In this document: one piece after another, positions 17,217 to 28,916 of the stretch
Layout of the letters: each line of letters starts with the position of its first letter
How positions within the stretch are numbered: position 1 is the first letter of the stretch
Assembly: GCF_040605455.1 (NCBI RefSeq)
Contig: NZ_JBEXCV010000013.1
Span: forward strand, 1-64,000
From: Embleya sp040605455
GTDB taxonomy: Bacteria; Actinomycetota; Actinomycetes; Streptomycetales; Streptomycetaceae
Reading direction: 5' to 3'
Length of the DNA: 64,000 nt
Notes under the pieces: model-generated
Database searches by the model: none
What the model was told of the DNA's origin: nothing
The model's input: the letters and a program-made list of their open reading frames with translations, nothing else
Translations under genes and position numbers: made by a program

Positions 17217-18217
17217 GGGCGCCCCTCCTTGGAGCCTGCGCCGGCGGCAACCTCGTTGCCCGAGCCGCCGTCCGACGAAGAGTCGGCGTCGTCGTGTTCC
17301 TGCCGGGCGGGGGGCACCGGTGCGGACGAGGGACCGTCCGACTCGTCGGGCCACGCCTCGTCGTCGGTGTCCGCGCCGGCGCTCTCCAACTCGGCGACGC
17401 TGTGCACCGCCTCGGCGCTGACGTCGCGGATCTGGCCGCGTGCGCGCAACGTGCCGTTGATCGACAGCTGCGAGACGCTGCCGTCCGGCAGCAGCGCGGC
17501 CACGTCCACGGCGTTGTGCCGGGCGTACACCCCGGGCGTGGGCAGCGGCGCGACCTGCTTGTTCTCGCGCACCCGCTCCTCGGACAACTCTCGCTGGGTC
17601 CTGCGCGGCACCAGGCGTTCACGGTGCGCGAGCACCATCGCGCCGACCGCCGCGGTGATCAGCAGCGCGCTGGTCATCTCGAAGGCCCAGATGTACTTGG
17701 TGAAGATCTGGTGCGCCAAGCCCTGCACGTTGCCCTGGGACGCCGCGCGCAGCGCCTCGTCGTTCGTCTCGGCCGGATACACCGGCCGGCCGGCCGGCGT
17801 CTTGGTGGCCAGCGCGGTGAAGTGCGTGATGGAGGCGTTGGCGATACCCGCCACCAGCAGGATGCCGAAGCCCAGGCCCAGCCCGGCGGCGGCGATCCGC
17901 TGGCCCTTCAGCGTCTCCTTGAGCGAGTCCACCGAGGAGACGCCCACCAGCATCAGCACGAACAGGAACAACATCATGATCGCGCCGGTGTAGACCACGA
18001 TCTGCACGATGCCCAGGAACATCGCGCCCTGAGCCAGGTAGAAGATCGCCAGGCACATCATCGTGGTGACCAGCGCGAGCGCGCTGTGCACCGCCTTCTT
18101 CATGAAGACGGTGGCCAGGGCGCCGATCAGCGCGACGGCCGCGAGCACCCAGAACTGCAGCGCCTCGCCGGTGGAGGTCTTGGTGACCTCGGCCGCGAAG
18201 TCGATTCCGGGGCTCAT
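17213..18217 (-). CDS. nuoJ: NADH-quinone oxidoreductase subunit J with a long acidic C-terminal tail
   Basis: 334 residues. Five membrane helices occupy residues ~22-215 with the conserved [11 protein letters not shown] region. Beyond residue ~215 is an extended hydrophilic tail, rich in Asp, Ser, Glu and Pro in its last ~70 residues, which is longer than typical NuoJ (160-280). The ATG at 18217 overlaps the nuoI stop (ATGA); the frame upstream of it is the antisense-like shadow of nuoI. The tail's role is unknown. Confidence 0.93.
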   Translation of the reverse strand: MSPGIDFAAEVTKTSTGEALQFWVLAAVALIGALATVFMKKAVHSALALVTTMMCLAIFYLAQGAMFLGIVQIVVYTGAIMMLFLFVLMLVGVSSVDSLKETLKGQRIAAAGLGLGFGILLVAGIANASITHFTALATKTPAGRPVYPAETNDEALRAASQGNVQGLAHQIFTKYIWAFEMTSALLITAAVGAMVLAHRERLVPRRTQRELSEERVRENKQVAPLPTPGVYARHNAVDVAALLPDGSVSQLSINGTLRARGQIRDVSAEAVHSVAELESAGADTDDEAWPDESDGPSSAPVPPARQEHDDADSSSDGGSGNEVAAGAGSKEGRP

Positions 18218-18798
18218 CGGCCCGCCTCCGTCCCCTGCTTGTGCACCTCGGCCGGCTCGCGGGGCTGCCCCTGGGTCACCGTGCCGGGTGCGGCCGCGGT
18301 GACCTTGCCCAGGTAGTAGTCGGTGTCGGTGGTGCCCGGGTACATCTCGTGCGGCGCCGGGACCATGCCCTCGTACAGCGGCGCGAGCAGATCTTCCTTG
18401 GTGAAGATCAGGCTCGCCCGGCTGGTGTCGGCGAGCTCGAACTCGTTGGTCATGGTCAGCGCCCGGGTCGGGCACGCCTCGATGCACAGGCCGCAGAAAA
18501 TGCAGCGCAGGTAGTTGATCTGGTAGTTGCGGCCGTACCGCTCACCGGGCGAGAAGCGCTCCTCCTCGGTGTTGTCGGCACCCTCCACGAAGATCGCGTC
18601 GGCGGGACACGCCCACGCGCACAGTTCGCAGCCGATGCACTTCTCCAGGCCGTCGGCGTACCGGTTGAGCTGGTGCCGGCCGTGGAATCGCGGTGCGGTG
18701 ACCTTCTTCTCGTACGGGTAGTACTCGGTGTTCGCCTTCTTGAACATCGTCGCGAAGGTGACACCGAACCCCGCGACCGGTCCGAGGAACTTGGGCAC
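18214..18798 (-). CDS. nuoI: NADH-quinone oxidoreductase subunit I
   Basis: 194 residues from the GTG at 18798, which has a GGAGAGG site inside the end of nuoH and gives the usual start ([14 protein letters not shown]). It contains two [4Fe-4S] ferredoxin motifs, [12 protein letters not shown] and [12 protein letters not shown], which hold clusters N6a and N6b in the peripheral arm. The gap to nuoH is four bases. Confidence 0.95.
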   Translation of the reverse strand: MPKFLGPVAGFGVTFATMFKKANTEYYPYEKKVTAPRFHGRHQLNRYADGLEKCIGCELCAWACPADAIFVEGADNTEEERFSPGERYGRNYQINYLRCIFCGLCIEACPTRALTMTNEFELADTSRASLIFTKEDLLAPLYEGMVPAPHEMYPGTTDTDYYLGKVTAAAPGTVTQGQPREPAEVHKQGTEAGR

Positions 18799-18802
18799 GG
18801 GT

Positions 18803-20146
18803 CTATGCCTCTCCTTCAGTGCGGTCGGCCGGAAGCTCCGCCGCGGCCGGCGCACCGACCGGCTCGGGTTTGCGCACGTTGCGGCGCGGCACCGGCGGGA
18901 GTTGTTGCCCCGGCATCGGCGGTACGGGGAACCCGCCCGCCATCGGGTCGAACGGTTCGGGTCCGGCCGCCTTCGCGTCCGCCTCCTCGTCCCGATCGGG
19001 CGTGACCGCGTCCCACAGAATCGACAGCAGCAGCAGGGCGACCACACCGCCGGCAACCCACAGCACGATCCGGGACTGCTCGTAGCCCTCGTTCTTGAGC
19101 GCGCGCACGGTGGCCACCAGCATCAGCCACACCAGCGAGAGCGGGATCAGTACCTTCCAGCCGATCTTCATGAACTGGTCGTAGCGGAACCGCGGCAGCG
19201 TGCCGCGCAGCCAGATGAACACGAAGATGAACGCCTGGACCTTGAGGAAGTACCAAAGGAACGGCCACCAGCCGGAGTTGGCGCCCTCCCAGACCGCGGT
19301 GACCGGCCACGGCGCGAGGTAGCCGCCGAGGAACAGCGTGGTCGCCAGCGAGCTGACCACCACCATGTTCACGTACTCGGCGAGGAAGAACAGCGCGAAC
19401 TTCAGCGACGAGTACTCGGTGTGGAACCCGCCGACCAACTCGCCCTCGGCCTCGGGGAGGTCGAACGGCGCGCGGTTGGTCTCGCCGATCATCGCGACGA
19501 CGTAGATGATGAACGAGACCGGCAGCAGCACCGCGTACCAGGTGTCCTGCTGGGCGGCGACGATCTCCGAGGTGGACATCGAGCCGGCGTAGAGGAACAC
19601 CGCCGCGAACGACAGGCCCATCGCGATCTCGTACGAGATCATCTGCGCCGAGCTGCGCAGCCCGCCGAGCAGCGGGTAGGTCGAGCCGGAGGACCAGCCC
19701 GCGAGCACGATGCCGTAGATGCCCACGGACGCGACCGCGAGGATGTAGAGGACCGCGACCGGCAGGTCGGTCAGTTGCAGGTGCGTGCGGTGCCCGAAGA
19801 TGGAGACCTCGGGCCCGAAGGGGATCACCGCGAACGCCATGAACGCCGGGACCATCGCCACGATCGGGGCGATGATGTAGACGGCCTTGTCGGCGCCCTT
19901 GACGGTGATGTCCTCCTTGAGCGCGAGTTTCACGCCGTCCGCGAGGGACTGGAGCAGGCCCTGCGGGCCGGTGTACTTGGGCCCGATGCGCATCTGCATC
20001 CAGGCCACGACCTTGCGTTCCCACCAGATCGCGAACAGCGTCATGACGACGCAGAACGCGAAGATGAGCACCGCCTTGAGCAGGACCAGCCACCAGACGT
20101 CGGTACCGAACCCGACCGCGGCGAGCTGCATGCCGCTGTCCGTCAC
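18803..20146 (-). CDS. nuoH: NADH-quinone oxidoreductase subunit H
   Basis: 447 residues with eight membrane helices. It forms the quinone-binding chamber. Conserved segments include [39 protein letters not shown] and the acidic loop EINRAPFD-like [26 protein letters not shown]. The C-terminal ~80 residues are a hydrophilic Pro-rich tail ([16 protein letters not shown]) typical of actinobacterial NuoH. Its ATG overlaps the nuoG stop by four bases; an internal ATG five codons later is an alternative start. Confidence 0.95.
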   Translation of the reverse strand: MTDSGMQLAAVGFGTDVWWLVLLKAVLIFAFCVVMTLFAIWWERKVVAWMQMRIGPKYTGPQGLLQSLADGVKLALKEDITVKGADKAVYIIAPIVAMVPAFMAFAVIPFGPEVSIFGHRTHLQLTDLPVAVLYILAVASVGIYGIVLAGWSSGSTYPLLGGLRSSAQMISYEIAMGLSFAAVFLYAGSMSTSEIVAAQQDTWYAVLLPVSFIIYVVAMIGETNRAPFDLPEAEGELVGGFHTEYSSLKFALFFLAEYVNMVVVSSLATTLFLGGYLAPWPVTAVWEGANSGWWPFLWYFLKVQAFIFVFIWLRGTLPRFRYDQFMKIGWKVLIPLSLVWLMLVATVRALKNEGYEQSRIVLWVAGGVVALLLLSILWDAVTPDRDEEADAKAAGPEPFDPMAGGFPVPPMPGQQLPPVPRRNVRKPEPVGAPAAAELPADRTEGEA

Positions 20147-22749
20147 CGCTCCTCCTCATGAACGTGTGCGGTCCGACCGTTGAGGCCGGTGCCGCCCGCC
20201 CGTCGCCCGCCACCACCCTTGTCGTGAAGCACTTCGTGCTCTTTTCCGTTGGGGCCCTCCGCCTGGGCGAGATCCGCCACGGCCGGCCGGATCCCGACCA
20301 CCTCGCCCGCGCCGACCCGCAGCGCGCGACGCACGGAGGAACCGGGCGAGTTCGCGGGCAGGAAGACCACGCGCTCGGTCATGTCGGTGATGCGCAGCGG
20401 CAACGTGACCTCCCCGTGCAACGAGGTCACGGTGACGCCGCCCCCGTCCTCGGCGCCGATCTCGGCGGCCGTGGACGCACTCAGTCGGACCACCGGCGCG
20501 CGCCGGGTGCCCGCCAGATGGGGTTCGCCGTCCTGCCCGCGGCCCTCGTCCAGGAGCAGCCGCCAGGTGGCCAGTACGGCTTCACCCGCACCGGGGCGCG
20601 GGAGTTCGTGGGTCGGGCCCTCGGGAACCGGCCCCCGGTCGCCGCTCCACCGGCCGAGCCGGCGCAGTTCGCGACGGGCGGCGGTGAGCGAGGGCAGGTC
20701 GATCGGGGTGCCCTCGCGCTGCTCGGCCATCGCCTCGGCGATCGCGTCGAGCACGCGCAGGTCGGACATCACCGCGGCCAGGTCGCCGGTGAGCTGGTCC
20801 TTCTTCAGCACGGTGGCGAACGGGCGCTCGCGGCCTTCCCAGTCGACGAAGGTGCCGGGTTTCTCGGCGGGCGCGGCCACCGGGAAGACCACGTCGGCGC
20901 GTTCGGTGACCGCGCTGTGCCGCAGTTCCAGGCTGACCACGAAGCGGGCCGCGTCCAGCGCGGCGATCGCACCGGCCGGGTCGGGCAGGTCGTCCACGTC
21001 GACGCCGCCGACCACGAGTGCGGCCAGGCGTTGTTCGCGGACCGCGGTGAGCATCGAGGTGGTGTCCAGGCCGTAGCCGCCGGGCAGGTCGGCGACCGCC
21101 CAGGCCGCGGCCACCTCGGCCCGGGCCGCCGGGTCGCTGACCGGACGCCCGCCCGGGAGCAGGTTGTACAGCGCCCCCGCGTCGAGGGCGCCGCGCTCGC
21201 CGGCCCGGCGCGGGATCCAGGCGAGCCTGGCGCCGGTGCCTGCCGCCAGCGCGGTGACCTCGGCCAACGCGCCGGGCACGGCCGCCAGGCGCTCGCCGAC
21301 GAGCACGATGGTGCCCGGCGTGCGCAGCAGCTCGGCGGCGCCGCGGGCGAGCTCGCCCTCGACCGCCGGGTCGCCGAGCGCGGAGAGCCACTCGGTCTCG
21401 GTGCCGGGGGCCGCGCGCAGCAGGGTGCCCTTCATCCGGACCAGGCCGGCCGAGGCGAACGGCGCGATGCCGTAGACCTTCAGGCCCTTGCGGGCGGCCT
21501 TGCGCAGCCGCAGGAACACGATCGGCGATTCGTCCTCGGGCTCGAACCCGACCAGGAGCACGCCGGGGGCCTTCTCCAGGTCGGCGTAGGTCACACCGAG
21601 TCCGGTGCCGGCCACCTCGGCAGCGAGGAACTCGGCCTCCTCGGCCGAGTGGTCCCGGGCCCGGAAGTCGATGTCGTTGCTGTCGAGCGCGACCCGCGCG
21701 AACTTGCCGTAGGCGTAGGCGTCCTCCAGCGTGGCCCGCCCACCGACCAGGACGCCGGCGTTGCCGCGTGCGGCGGCGAGCCCGCGCGCGGCCGCGCCCA
21801 GCGCCTCGGACCAGGACACGGGAACCAGTTCGCCGCTCTCCTCGTCCCGAACCAGTGGAGAGGTGAGCCGGTCCTGCTGCGTGGCGTAACGGAACGCGAA
21901 GCGACCCTTGTCGCAGTTCCATTCCTCGTTGACCTCGGGCTCGTCGCCGGCGAGCCGGCGCAGCACCTTGCCCCTTCGGTGGTCGGCGCGCAGCGAGCAC
22001 CCGGACGCGCAGTGCTCGCACGTGGTCGGGGAGGACACCAGGTCGAACGGCCGGGCCCGGAAGCGGTACGCGGCCGAGGTGAGGGCCCCGACCGGGCAGA
22101 TCTGGATCGTGTTGCCGGAGAAGTAGGACTCGAAGGGCTGCTTCTCGTAGATCCCGACCTGCTGGAGTGCGCCGCGTTCGATCAGCGCGATGAACGGGTC
22201 GCCCGCGACCTGCTCGGAGAAGCGGGTGCAGCGCGCGCACAACACGCAGCGCTCGCGGTCCAACAGGACCTCGGAGGAGATCCGCAGCGGCTTGGGGAAG
22301 GTCCGCTTGACCTCGGCGAAGCGCGAGACCGAACGACCCGCGCCCATCGCCTGGTTCTGCAGCGGGCACTCGCCGCCCTTGTCGCAAACGGGGCAGTCCA
22401 GGGGGTGGTTGATCAGCAGCAGCTCCATCACCCCGTCCTGCGACTTCTTCGCGACCGGCGAGGTGAGCTGGGTGCGCACGACCATGCCGTCGGTGACGGT
22501 GGTGGTGCACGAAGCGAGCGGCTTGCGCTGGCCCTCGACGTCGACCAGGCATTGCCGGCACGCGCCGACCGGGTCGAGCAGCGGGTGGTCGCAGAACCTG
22601 GGGATCTGGATGCCGATCAGCTCGGCGGCCCGGATCACCAGGGTGCCCTTGGGCACGGAGACGTCGATCCCGTCCACCGAGATGGTGACGAGGTCCTCCG
22701 GCTTGGGGGCCGGCGGCCCACCCGCGGGGGTGTTGGTCGTGACTGTCAT
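20143..22749 (-). CDS. nuoG: NADH-quinone oxidoreductase subunit G
   Basis: 868 residues. The N-terminal ferredoxin domain has [15 protein letters not shown] and a later Cys in SCTT ([2Fe-2S]); then come [34 protein letters not shown] and the CEHCASGC cluster, followed by a long molybdopterin-oxidoreductase-like domain that carries no cofactor in this family. It is the largest peripheral-arm subunit and carries the electron wire from NuoF towards NuoI/B. The ATG at 22749 lies one base after the nuoF stop. Confidence 0.95.
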   Translation of the reverse strand: MTVTTNTPAGGPPAPKPEDLVTISVDGIDVSVPKGTLVIRAAELIGIQIPRFCDHPLLDPVGACRQCLVDVEGQRKPLASCTTTVTDGMVVRTQLTSPVAKKSQDGVMELLLINHPLDCPVCDKGGECPLQNQAMGAGRSVSRFAEVKRTFPKPLRISSEVLLDRERCVLCARCTRFSEQVAGDPFIALIERGALQQVGIYEKQPFESYFSGNTIQICPVGALTSAAYRFRARPFDLVSSPTTCEHCASGCSLRADHRRGKVLRRLAGDEPEVNEEWNCDKGRFAFRYATQQDRLTSPLVRDEESGELVPVSWSEALGAAARGLAAARGNAGVLVGGRATLEDAYAYGKFARVALDSNDIDFRARDHSAEEAEFLAAEVAGTGLGVTYADLEKAPGVLLVGFEPEDESPIVFLRLRKAARKGLKVYGIAPFASAGLVRMKGTLLRAAPGTETEWLSALGDPAVEGELARGAAELLRTPGTIVLVGERLAAVPGALAEVTALAAGTGARLAWIPRRAGERGALDAGALYNLLPGGRPVSDPAARAEVAAAWAVADLPGGYGLDTTSMLTAVREQRLAALVVGGVDVDDLPDPAGAIAALDAARFVVSLELRHSAVTERADVVFPVAAPAEKPGTFVDWEGRERPFATVLKKDQLTGDLAAVMSDLRVLDAIAEAMAEQREGTPIDLPSLTAARRELRRLGRWSGDRGPVPEGPTHELPRPGAGEAVLATWRLLLDEGRGQDGEPHLAGTRRAPVVRLSASTAAEIGAEDGGGVTVTSLHGEVTLPLRITDMTERVVFLPANSPGSSVRRALRVGAGEVVGIRPAVADLAQAEGPNGKEHEVLHDKGGGGRRAGGTGLNGRTAHVHEEER

Positions 22750-22750
22750 G

Positions 22751-24088
22751 TCAGCTGTGCGCTCCTGCCCCGGTTGAAGCGGGGGCTGTGCTCGCCCACG
22801 CGGTGGATGCCGCGGTGTCGAACGGACAGCCGCCGTGCTCGAAGTGCGCCAGGTATTCGTCGCGGAAGTACTTGAGCGAGGACTGGATCGGGCTCGCGGC
22901 ACCGTCGCCCAGTGCGCAGAACGACTTGCCGAGGATGTTGTCGGCGACGTCGAGCAAGGTCTCCAGATCCTGCTCGGTGCCCTCGCCGCGCTCCAGCCGG
23001 GTGAGCAGCTGGGTGAGCCAGTAGGTGCCTTCGCGGCACGGCGTGCACTTGCCGCAGGACTCGTGCTCGTAGAACTCGGTCCAGCGCAACACCGCGCGCA
23101 CCACGCACACGGTCTCGTCGAAGATCTGCAGCGCCTTGGTGCCGAGCATGGATCCGGCCGCGCCGACGCCCTCGTAGTCGAGCGGTACGTCCAGGTGCTC
23201 GTCGGTGAACATCGGCGTGGACGAGCCGCCGGGCGTCCAGAACTTGATCCGGTGTCCTTCGCGCACCCCGCCCGCCAGGTCCAGCAATTGGCGCAGGGTC
23301 ACCCCGAGCGGAGCCTCGTACTGACCGGGCCGCTTGACGTGTCCGGACAGCGAGTACAGCGTGAAGCCGGGCGACTTCTCCGAGCCCATCGAGCGGAACC
23401 ACTCGACACCCTTGTTCAGGATCGGCGGCACCGACGCGATCGACTCGACGTTGTTCACGCAGGTCGGGGACGCGTACAGGCCGGCCACCGCCGGGAACGG
23501 CGGGCGCAGTCGGGGCTGACCCCGGCGGCCCTCCAGCGAGTCGAGCAGCGCGGTCTCCTCGCCGCAGATGTAGGCGCCTGCGCCCGCGTGCACGGTGAGT
23601 TCGAGGTCGAAGCCCGAGCCCAGCACGTTCTTGCCGAGGTAGCCGGCGGCGTACGCCTCGCGGACCGCGTTGTGCAGTCGGCGCAGCACCGGGACCACTT
23701 CGCCGCGCACGTAGATGAACGCGTGCCCGGAGCGGATCGCGTAGGACGCGATGATCACGCCCTCGATCAGCACGTGCGGGTTGGCGTACATGAGCGGGAT
23801 GTCCTTGCAGGTTCCCGGCTCGGACTCGTCCGCGTTGACCACGAGGTAGTGCGGCTTGCCGTCGTTTTGCGGGATGAAGCCCCACTTCATGCCGGTGGGG
23901 AAGCCCGCGCCGCCGCGACCGCGCAGACCGGAGTCCTTGACGGTCTGGATCACCTCGTCGGGGTGCATCGTCAGCGCCTTGCGCAGGCCGTCGTAGCCGC
24001 CGTCGCGCCGGTAGGTGTCCAGCGTCCACGGCCGGTGCTCGTCCCAGTTCGCGGAGAGCACGGGGGTGAGGAGAGAAGGCTCGGTCAC
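22751..24088 (-). CDS. nuoF: NADH-quinone oxidoreductase subunit F
   Basis: 445 residues from the GTG at 24088, which overlaps the nuoE stop by four bases (GTGA). It has the NADH/FMN glycine-rich region [16 protein letters not shown], the [12 protein letters not shown] flavin-binding segment, [19 protein letters not shown], and the N3 cluster site [11 protein letters not shown] with a final Cys near residue 400. It oxidises NADH and passes electrons through FMN. Confidence 0.95.
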   Translation of the reverse strand: MTEPSLLTPVLSANWDEHRPWTLDTYRRDGGYDGLRKALTMHPDEVIQTVKDSGLRGRGGAGFPTGMKWGFIPQNDGKPHYLVVNADESEPGTCKDIPLMYANPHVLIEGVIIASYAIRSGHAFIYVRGEVVPVLRRLHNAVREAYAAGYLGKNVLGSGFDLELTVHAGAGAYICGEETALLDSLEGRRGQPRLRPPFPAVAGLYASPTCVNNVESIASVPPILNKGVEWFRSMGSEKSPGFTLYSLSGHVKRPGQYEAPLGVTLRQLLDLAGGVREGHRIKFWTPGGSSTPMFTDEHLDVPLDYEGVGAAGSMLGTKALQIFDETVCVVRAVLRWTEFYEHESCGKCTPCREGTYWLTQLLTRLERGEGTEQDLETLLDVADNILGKSFCALGDGAASPIQSSLKYFRDEYLAHFEHGGCPFDTAASTAWASTAPASTGAGAHS

Positions 24089-24951
24089 GGCGCTTGGTCC
24101 CCGTCCTGGTCGGTCGCCGCCCCGGTGGGCGGCGCGGGGTGGGCCGGGTCGGACTCGGCGGTGCGCGCCGGAGCGTCGTGCGAACTCGGGGACGCCGGGA
24201 TGTCCTTCGCGACGTCCTCGGTGAGCGGCCGACGCGTGGGGGCGGGGCGAGCCGGTTCGTCGGCGTGCGTACCGGTGGCGATGCGCAGGCCGACCAGGCT
24301 GGCGGCACCGCCGGCACCGCCCTCGTCGACCGCGCCGGGCCGCTCGTCCGGGAAGCCGGCCAGGATGCGCGCGGTGTCCCGGAAGGTGCACAGCCGCGCG
24401 CCGCGGGTGGGTACCGCGTCCTTGCCGGCGCGCAGGTCGTCCACGAGTTCCTTGGCCGACTGCGGGGTCGCGTCGTCGAAGAACTCCCAGTTGACCATCA
24501 CCACGGGCGCGTAGTCGCACGCCGCGTTGCACTCGATGTGCTCCAGGGTGACCACGCCGTCGGCGGTGGTCTCCTTGTTGCCGATCCCGAGGTGGTCCTT
24601 CAGGCTCGCGAAGATCTCGTCGCCGCCCATCACCGCGCACAGCGTGTTGGTACAGACGCCGACGTGGAAGTCGCCGCCCTGGCGACGCCGGTACATCGTG
24701 TAGAAGGTGGAGACCGCGGATACCTCCGCCGTGGTCAGGCCCAGCATGTCGGCACAGAACTCGATGCCGGTGCCGGTCACGTAGCCCTCTTCGGCCTGCA
24801 CCAGGTGCAGCAGCGGCAGCAGCGCCGAGCGGGCCTGCGGGTAGCGCCCGATCACCTCTTTCGCGTCCACCTCCAGGCGGGCGCGCACCTCGGGCGGAAA
24901 CGGCGGAGCCGGCTTGGCCGGGGGCATCGGCATGCCCAGGTCCGTACTCAT
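24085..24951 (-). CDS. nuoE: NADH-quinone oxidoreductase subunit E with disordered C-terminal extension
   Basis: 288 residues. The thioredoxin-like [2Fe-2S] domain (residues ~20-185) has the ligands CTNTLC and CNAAC and the helical start [19 protein letters not shown]. Residues after ~200 are a Pro/Ala/Asp-rich extension absent from short NuoE proteins. It holds cluster N1a beside NuoF. Its ATG overlaps the nuoD stop by four bases. Confidence 0.93.
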   Translation of the reverse strand: MSTDLGMPMPPAKPAPPFPPEVRARLEVDAKEVIGRYPQARSALLPLLHLVQAEEGYVTGTGIEFCADMLGLTTAEVSAVSTFYTMYRRRQGGDFHVGVCTNTLCAVMGGDEIFASLKDHLGIGNKETTADGVVTLEHIECNAACDYAPVVMVNWEFFDDATPQSAKELVDDLRAGKDAVPTRGARLCTFRDTARILAGFPDERPGAVDEGGAGGAASLVGLRIATGTHADEPARPAPTRRPLTEDVAKDIPASPSSHDAPARTAESDPAHPAPPTGAATDQDGDQAP

Positions 24952-26285
24952 CGGTCGACACCTCCCATGACGGGGTCGATGCCCGCCACTGCCACGATCA
25001 CGTCGGCCACCTGACCGCCTTCGCACATCGCGGCCATGGCCTGCAGGTTGTTGAACGAGGGGTCGCGGAAGTGCACGCGGTAGGGGCGGGTGCCACCGTC
25101 GCTGACCGCGTGTACGCCCAGTTCGCCGCGCGGTGATTCGATCGCGCTGTAGACCTGGCCCGGCGGTACCCGAAAGCCCTCGGTGACCAGCTTGAAGTGG
25201 TGGATGAGGGACTCCATCGAGGTGCCCATGATGTTCGCGATGTGGGCGGGCGAGTTGCCCAGGCCGTCCGAGCCGAGCGCGAGCTGGGCGGGCCAGGCGA
25301 TCTTCTTGTCGCCGATCATGACCGGCCCGGGTGCCAGTCGGTCCAGGCACTGTTCGACGATCCGCAGCGACTGCTTCATCTCCTCGATGCGGATCAGGTA
25401 CCGCCCCCAGGAGTCGCACGAGTCCGCGGTGGCCACGTCGAACTCGTAGTTCTCGTAGCCGCAGTAGGGCTGCGTCTTGCGCAGGTCGTGCGGCAGGCCG
25501 GTGGAGCGCAGTACCGGGCCGGTCAGGCCCAGCGCCATGCAGCCGGCCAGGTCGAGGTAGCCGATGCCCTGGGTGCGGCCCTTGAAGATCGCGTTGTCGT
25601 TGAGCAGCAGCTCGTACTCGCGGATCCGGCCGGGCAGGATGTTCACCAGGTCGCGGATCTTGTCCACGGCGCCGGGCGGGAGGTCCTGGGCGAGACCGCC
25701 CGGGCGGATGTAGGCGTGGTTCATCCGGAGCCCGGTGATCATCTCGAACACGTCGAGGATCAGTTCGCGGTCGCGGAACCCGAAGGTCATCACGGTGAGC
25801 GCGCCGATCTCCATGCCGCCGGTGGCCAGGCAGACCATGTGCGAGGAGATCCGGTTGAGCTCCATCAGCAGGACCCGAATCACCTGTGCGCGCTCGGGGA
25901 TGTCGTCGGTGATGCCGAGCAGCTTCTCCACCGCAAGGCAGTACGCGGTCTCGTTGTGCAGCGGCATCAGGTAGTCCATGCGCGTCACGAAGGTGACGCC
26001 CTGGGTCCAGTTGCGGAACTCCAGGTTCTTCTCGATGCCGGTGTGCAGGTAACCGATTCCGCAGCGGGCCTCGGTGACGCTCTCCCCGTCGATCTCCAGG
26101 ATCAGCCGCAACACGCCGTGGGTGGACGGGTGTTGCGGGCCCATGTTGACGACGATGCGCTCTTCGGCGTCCGCCGCGGCCTGGACCACCTCGTCCCAGT
26201 CGGAGCCGGTGACCGTGTAGATCCGGCCCTCGGTGGTCTCCCGCGCGTGCGCGGCGGATGGGGGTGTCGTTGTCTGATCGCTCAT
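24948..26285 (-). CDS. nuoD: NADH-quinone oxidoreductase subunit D
   Basis: 445 residues, 49-kDa-type subunit related to [NiFe]-hydrogenase large subunits. Conserved segments: [50 protein letters not shown] and [18 protein letters not shown]. With NuoB and NuoH it forms the quinone site. Its ATG shares one base with the nuoC stop codon. Confidence 0.95.
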   Translation of the reverse strand: MSDQTTTPPSAAHARETTEGRIYTVTGSDWDEVVQAAADAEERIVVNMGPQHPSTHGVLRLILEIDGESVTEARCGIGYLHTGIEKNLEFRNWTQGVTFVTRMDYLMPLHNETAYCLAVEKLLGITDDIPERAQVIRVLLMELNRISSHMVCLATGGMEIGALTVMTFGFRDRELILDVFEMITGLRMNHAYIRPGGLAQDLPPGAVDKIRDLVNILPGRIREYELLLNDNAIFKGRTQGIGYLDLAGCMALGLTGPVLRSTGLPHDLRKTQPYCGYENYEFDVATADSCDSWGRYLIRIEEMKQSLRIVEQCLDRLAPGPVMIGDKKIAWPAQLALGSDGLGNSPAHIANIMGTSMESLIHHFKLVTEGFRVPPGQVYSAIESPRGELGVHAVSDGGTRPYRVHFRDPSFNNLQAMAAMCEGGQVADVIVAVAGIDPVMGGVDR

Positions 26286-27061
26286 CAGTTGTACGACCTC
26301 CGCTGGTCGGGCGGCGGGATCTGGGCGCCCTTGTACTCGACGGGCACGCCGCCGAGCGGGTAGTCCTTCCGCTGCGGGTGGCCGGGCCAGTCGTCCGGCA
26401 TGAGGATGCGCGTGAGCGCGGGGTGGCCGTCGAAGACGAGGCCGAAGAAGTCGTAGGTCTCCCGCTCGTGCCAGTCCAGCGCGGGATACACGCTCACCAG
26501 GGACGGCAGGTGCGGATCCGCGTCCGGGACCGAGACTTCGAGCCGGACCGCCCGGTTGTGGGTGATCGAGCGCAGGTGGTAGACCGCGTGCAGCTCACGA
26601 CCGGTCTCCTGCGGGTAGTGCGCGCCGGAGACGCCGGTGCACAGCTCGAAGCGCAGTGCCGGGTCGTTGCGCAGGGTCAGCGCGATCCGCGGCAGCGACT
26701 CGCGGCGCACGTGGAAGGTGAGTTCGCCGCGGTCGACCACGACCTTCTCGATCGCCTCGTCGAACTCGATGCCGGCTTCCGCGAGGGCGCCGGAGAGCTC
26801 GTCGGCGACCAGGTCGAACTCGCCTTCGCCGGTCGCGGTTCCGCCCGGGCCGCCGTACGGGCGGGCGGCGGCGCCGGGGAAGGCGACGGTGCGGACCAGC
26901 TTGCCGTAGCCGGAGGTGTCGCCCGATCCGCTCGGGCCGAACATGCCGTGGCGGACCTCGATGGGTTCGCCGATCGGTTCGCCCCGCGTGTCACGAGGGG
27001 CGGGCAGTTGTGCCTTTTCCTCGGGCGTGGGGTTCGGGGTTCCGTTGGCGGGAGTGGTCAC
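26285..27061 (-). CDS. nuoC: NADH-quinone oxidoreductase subunit C
   Basis: 258 residues from the GTG at 27061, which overlaps the nuoB stop (GTGA). The N-terminal ~90 residues are a Pro/Gly-rich extension usual in actinobacteria; the 30-kDa-subunit domain follows with [29 protein letters not shown] and the signature [41 protein letters not shown]. It has a structural role in the peripheral arm. Confidence 0.95.
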   Translation of the reverse strand: MTTPANGTPNPTPEEKAQLPAPRDTRGEPIGEPIEVRHGMFGPSGSGDTSGYGKLVRTVAFPGAAARPYGGPGGTATGEGEFDLVADELSGALAEAGIEFDEAIEKVVVDRGELTFHVRRESLPRIALTLRNDPALRFELCTGVSGAHYPQETGRELHAVYHLRSITHNRAVRLEVSVPDADPHLPSLVSVYPALDWHERETYDFFGLVFDGHPALTRILMPDDWPGHPQRKDYPLGGVPVEYKGAQIPPPDQRRSYN

Positions 27062-27678
27062 CGGGCACCCCCCTCGGGCGCGTGGCCGACCGGAATGCCG
27101 GGGTTGAGCTCGTGCGCGCCTCGGCGGGCACTCGCGGGCAGCATCTCGATGGTGGGCAGCGCCTTCATGGCGGCCTGCTCGGCGGCGCGGGCCGCCTTCT
27201 CGCGGTTGACGCCCAGCGGCATCGCCTGGATCTCCTCGCGGAGCTTGATGATCGCGTCCATCAGCATCTCGGGCCGGGGCGGGCAGCCGGGGAGGTAGAT
27301 GTCCACCGGCACCACGTGGTCGACGCCCTGGACGATCGCGTAGTTGTTGAACATGCCGCCCGAGGACGCGCACACGCCCATCGACAGCACCCACTTGGGG
27401 TTGGGCATCTGGTCGTAGATCTGCCGCAGGACCGGCGCCATCTTCTGGCTGACCCGGCCGGCGACGATCATCAGGTCGGCCTGGCGGGGCGAGGCCCGGA
27501 AGACCTCCATGCCGAAGCGGGCCAGGTCGTAGCGGCCGGCGCCGGTGGCCATCATCTCGATCGCGCAGCACGCGAGTCCGAACGTGGCCGGCCAGAAGGA
27601 TCCCTTGCGGAAGTAGCCGGCCAGCCCTTCCACGGTGCTCAGCAGGAAGCCGCTGGGCAGCTTCTCCTCGATACCCAC
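27058..27678 (-). CDS. nuoB: NADH-quinone oxidoreductase subunit B
   Basis: 206 residues. It holds cluster N2, the last iron-sulfur centre before quinone: CCAIEMMAT, the Cys in [19 protein letters not shown] and [29 protein letters not shown] is the conserved quinone-facing segment. A ~119-base gap separates it from nuoA, the largest in the operon. Confidence 0.95.
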   Translation of the reverse strand: MGIEEKLPSGFLLSTVEGLAGYFRKGSFWPATFGLACCAIEMMATGAGRYDLARFGMEVFRASPRQADLMIVAGRVSQKMAPVLRQIYDQMPNPKWVLSMGVCASSGGMFNNYAIVQGVDHVVPVDIYLPGCPPRPEMLMDAIIKLREEIQAMPLGVNREKAARAAEQAAMKALPTIEMLPASARRGAHELNPGIPVGHAPEGGAR

Positions 27679-27797
27679 GCGGATGCCCTCTCTCCGTCAG
27701 TCGTTGGGGGAAGCCTGTGGGGAAGCCTGGGCGTCTCGGCTCATCGGTCCCACGTCCTTGCCTACGTCCTTGGTCGGTCCCATGCGAGGCCGGTCGG

Positions 27798-28157
27798 TCA
27801 GTCCCATTCGAGGCCGCCGCGACGCCACAGGTAGGCGTAGGCGACGAAGACCGCAGCCACGAACATGGCCATCTCGACGAGACCGAACATCCCGAGCGAG
27901 TCGAAGTAGACGGCCCACGGGTAGAGGAAGACGATCTCGATGTCGAAGACGATGAAGAGCATCGCCGTCAGGTAGTACTTGACCGGGAATCGCCCGCCGC
28001 CGACCGGCTGCGGGGTCGGCTCGATGCCGCATTCGTAGGCTTCGAGCTTGGCCCGGTTGTAGCGCTTGGGCCCGGTGAGCGCCCCCATTACGAGGGAGAC
28101 CACTCCGAAGGCCAGGGCAATGCCCCCGAGCACGAGGATCGGCGCGTACAGGTTCAC
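27798..28157 (-). CDS. nuoA: NADH-quinone oxidoreductase subunit A
   Basis: 119 residues from a GTG at 28157 with a GGGAG site upstream. There are three membrane helices and the conserved loop [43 protein letters not shown], which contacts the quinone cavity. It is the first gene of the 14-gene complex I operon and is preceded by a Rex-type operator at 28198-28213. Confidence 0.95.
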   Translation of the reverse strand: MNLYAPILVLGGIALAFGVVSLVMGALTGPKRYNRAKLEAYECGIEPTPQPVGGGRFPVKYYLTAMLFIVFDIEIVFLYPWAVYFDSLGMFGLVEMAMFVAAVFVAYAYLWRRGGLEWD

Positions 28158-28197
28158 CGCGCTCCCATCTCCCTTCTCAGTCCCCCGAAGTCACGCA

Positions 28198-28213
28198 TGT
28201 GACCGGGTTCACA
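28198..28213 (-). promoter_or_regulatory. Rex-type redox operator upstream of nuoA
   Basis: TGTGACCGGGTTCACA matches the Streptomyces Rex operator (TGTGAACGCGTTCACA) at both outer TGTGA/TCACA halves, 41 bases upstream of the nuoA start. Rex is known to repress nuo and cyd genes when NADH is low relative to NAD+. A possible -10 (TAGGAT read on the minus strand) lies at 28233-28238, placing the operator just downstream of the transcription start, where it would block elongation or promoter clearance. Confidence 0.75.
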
Positions 28214-28916
28214 AGCTGCCGGAACGGCGCCCATCCTAGGCCCCTTGTCATGTGATCTGCGACACGGGTAGAGAACGATCATGGTGTGATCTTCACCACC
28301 TGATGATCGATCAGAAACGGTTGCGAGCAGGCAAAAATCACACAGGGTGAGAAATAGGGGAGCCTAAACGGTTCGGCACTCACGGACGATGTTGATCACG
28401 AGAACCGCCTATACCACCCGTTCACAAGGGCATCAAATTTGGCCGATCATGATCGGTTGTGATAGTCGATCCGAACGGTTGCGCACGGAGCGTCACTGGA
28501 AAAACCGCGCTTCGCGCGGGGCGGCTACGCCGCCGGCGGCCTTCGGCCGCTCTCCTTCGCGGGCTCGTCGATCACCGTCGACGATCAAGTCGTGGGCGCT
28601 GACGCGCCGGGTGTCACCGACGTGACGGGATCCGGTGCGTGGATCGCCGGTGTGTCGATCACGGGATCCCAGGCGCGCCGACGGGGGGCGTCGCGCGCGG
28701 CGCCACCGCTTCGCTCACTGGGACCAACTGCCCCATCCACCACGCCACTCACGAAAGAGTGCCGTCGGCACCGTGGCCCCACTGGGGACCACCAACCCCG
28801 GCCGGCCGCGCAGTCCGACCAGTGGACGTCCGACCCACTGCTGTGTTCGGTACTCGGTCGCCACATGAGTACCGGCGCCCATGCCGGCGCAGCCCGTCTC
28901 TCCCTAGCGTCGAGCC
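28214..28916. other. ~700-bp intergenic region with AT-richer promoter zone and hairpin array
   Basis: No convincing gene. 28255-28490 is markedly less GC-rich than its surroundings and contains the 14-bp palindrome CCGATCATGATCGG at 28443-28456. A run of three hairpins at 28505-28550 follows, then a 7-bp dyad at 28565-28584. The rest shows only low-quality frames. Confidence 0.6.
28505..28550. repeat. Three consecutive 6-bp hairpins with 3-base loops
   Basis: Stem-loops pair 28505-28510 with 28514-28519 (loop TTC), 28520-28525 with 28529-28534 (loop TAC) and 28536-28541 with 28545-28550 (loop TTC). All have GC-only 6-bp stems and are packed end to end, like the palindromic intergenic elements seen in Streptomyces genomes. 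Confidence 0.65.

Noticed and set aside
20158..22875. 900-residue frame opposite nuoG
   Set aside because: It is antisense to a complete NuoG with four iron-sulfur motifs; the product has no domain and is rich in Arg, Gly, Ala and Glu.
28592..28916. Two overlapping plus-strand frames before the small membrane protein
   Set aside because: Both give Arg/Pro/Ser-rich low-quality protein with no start signal.
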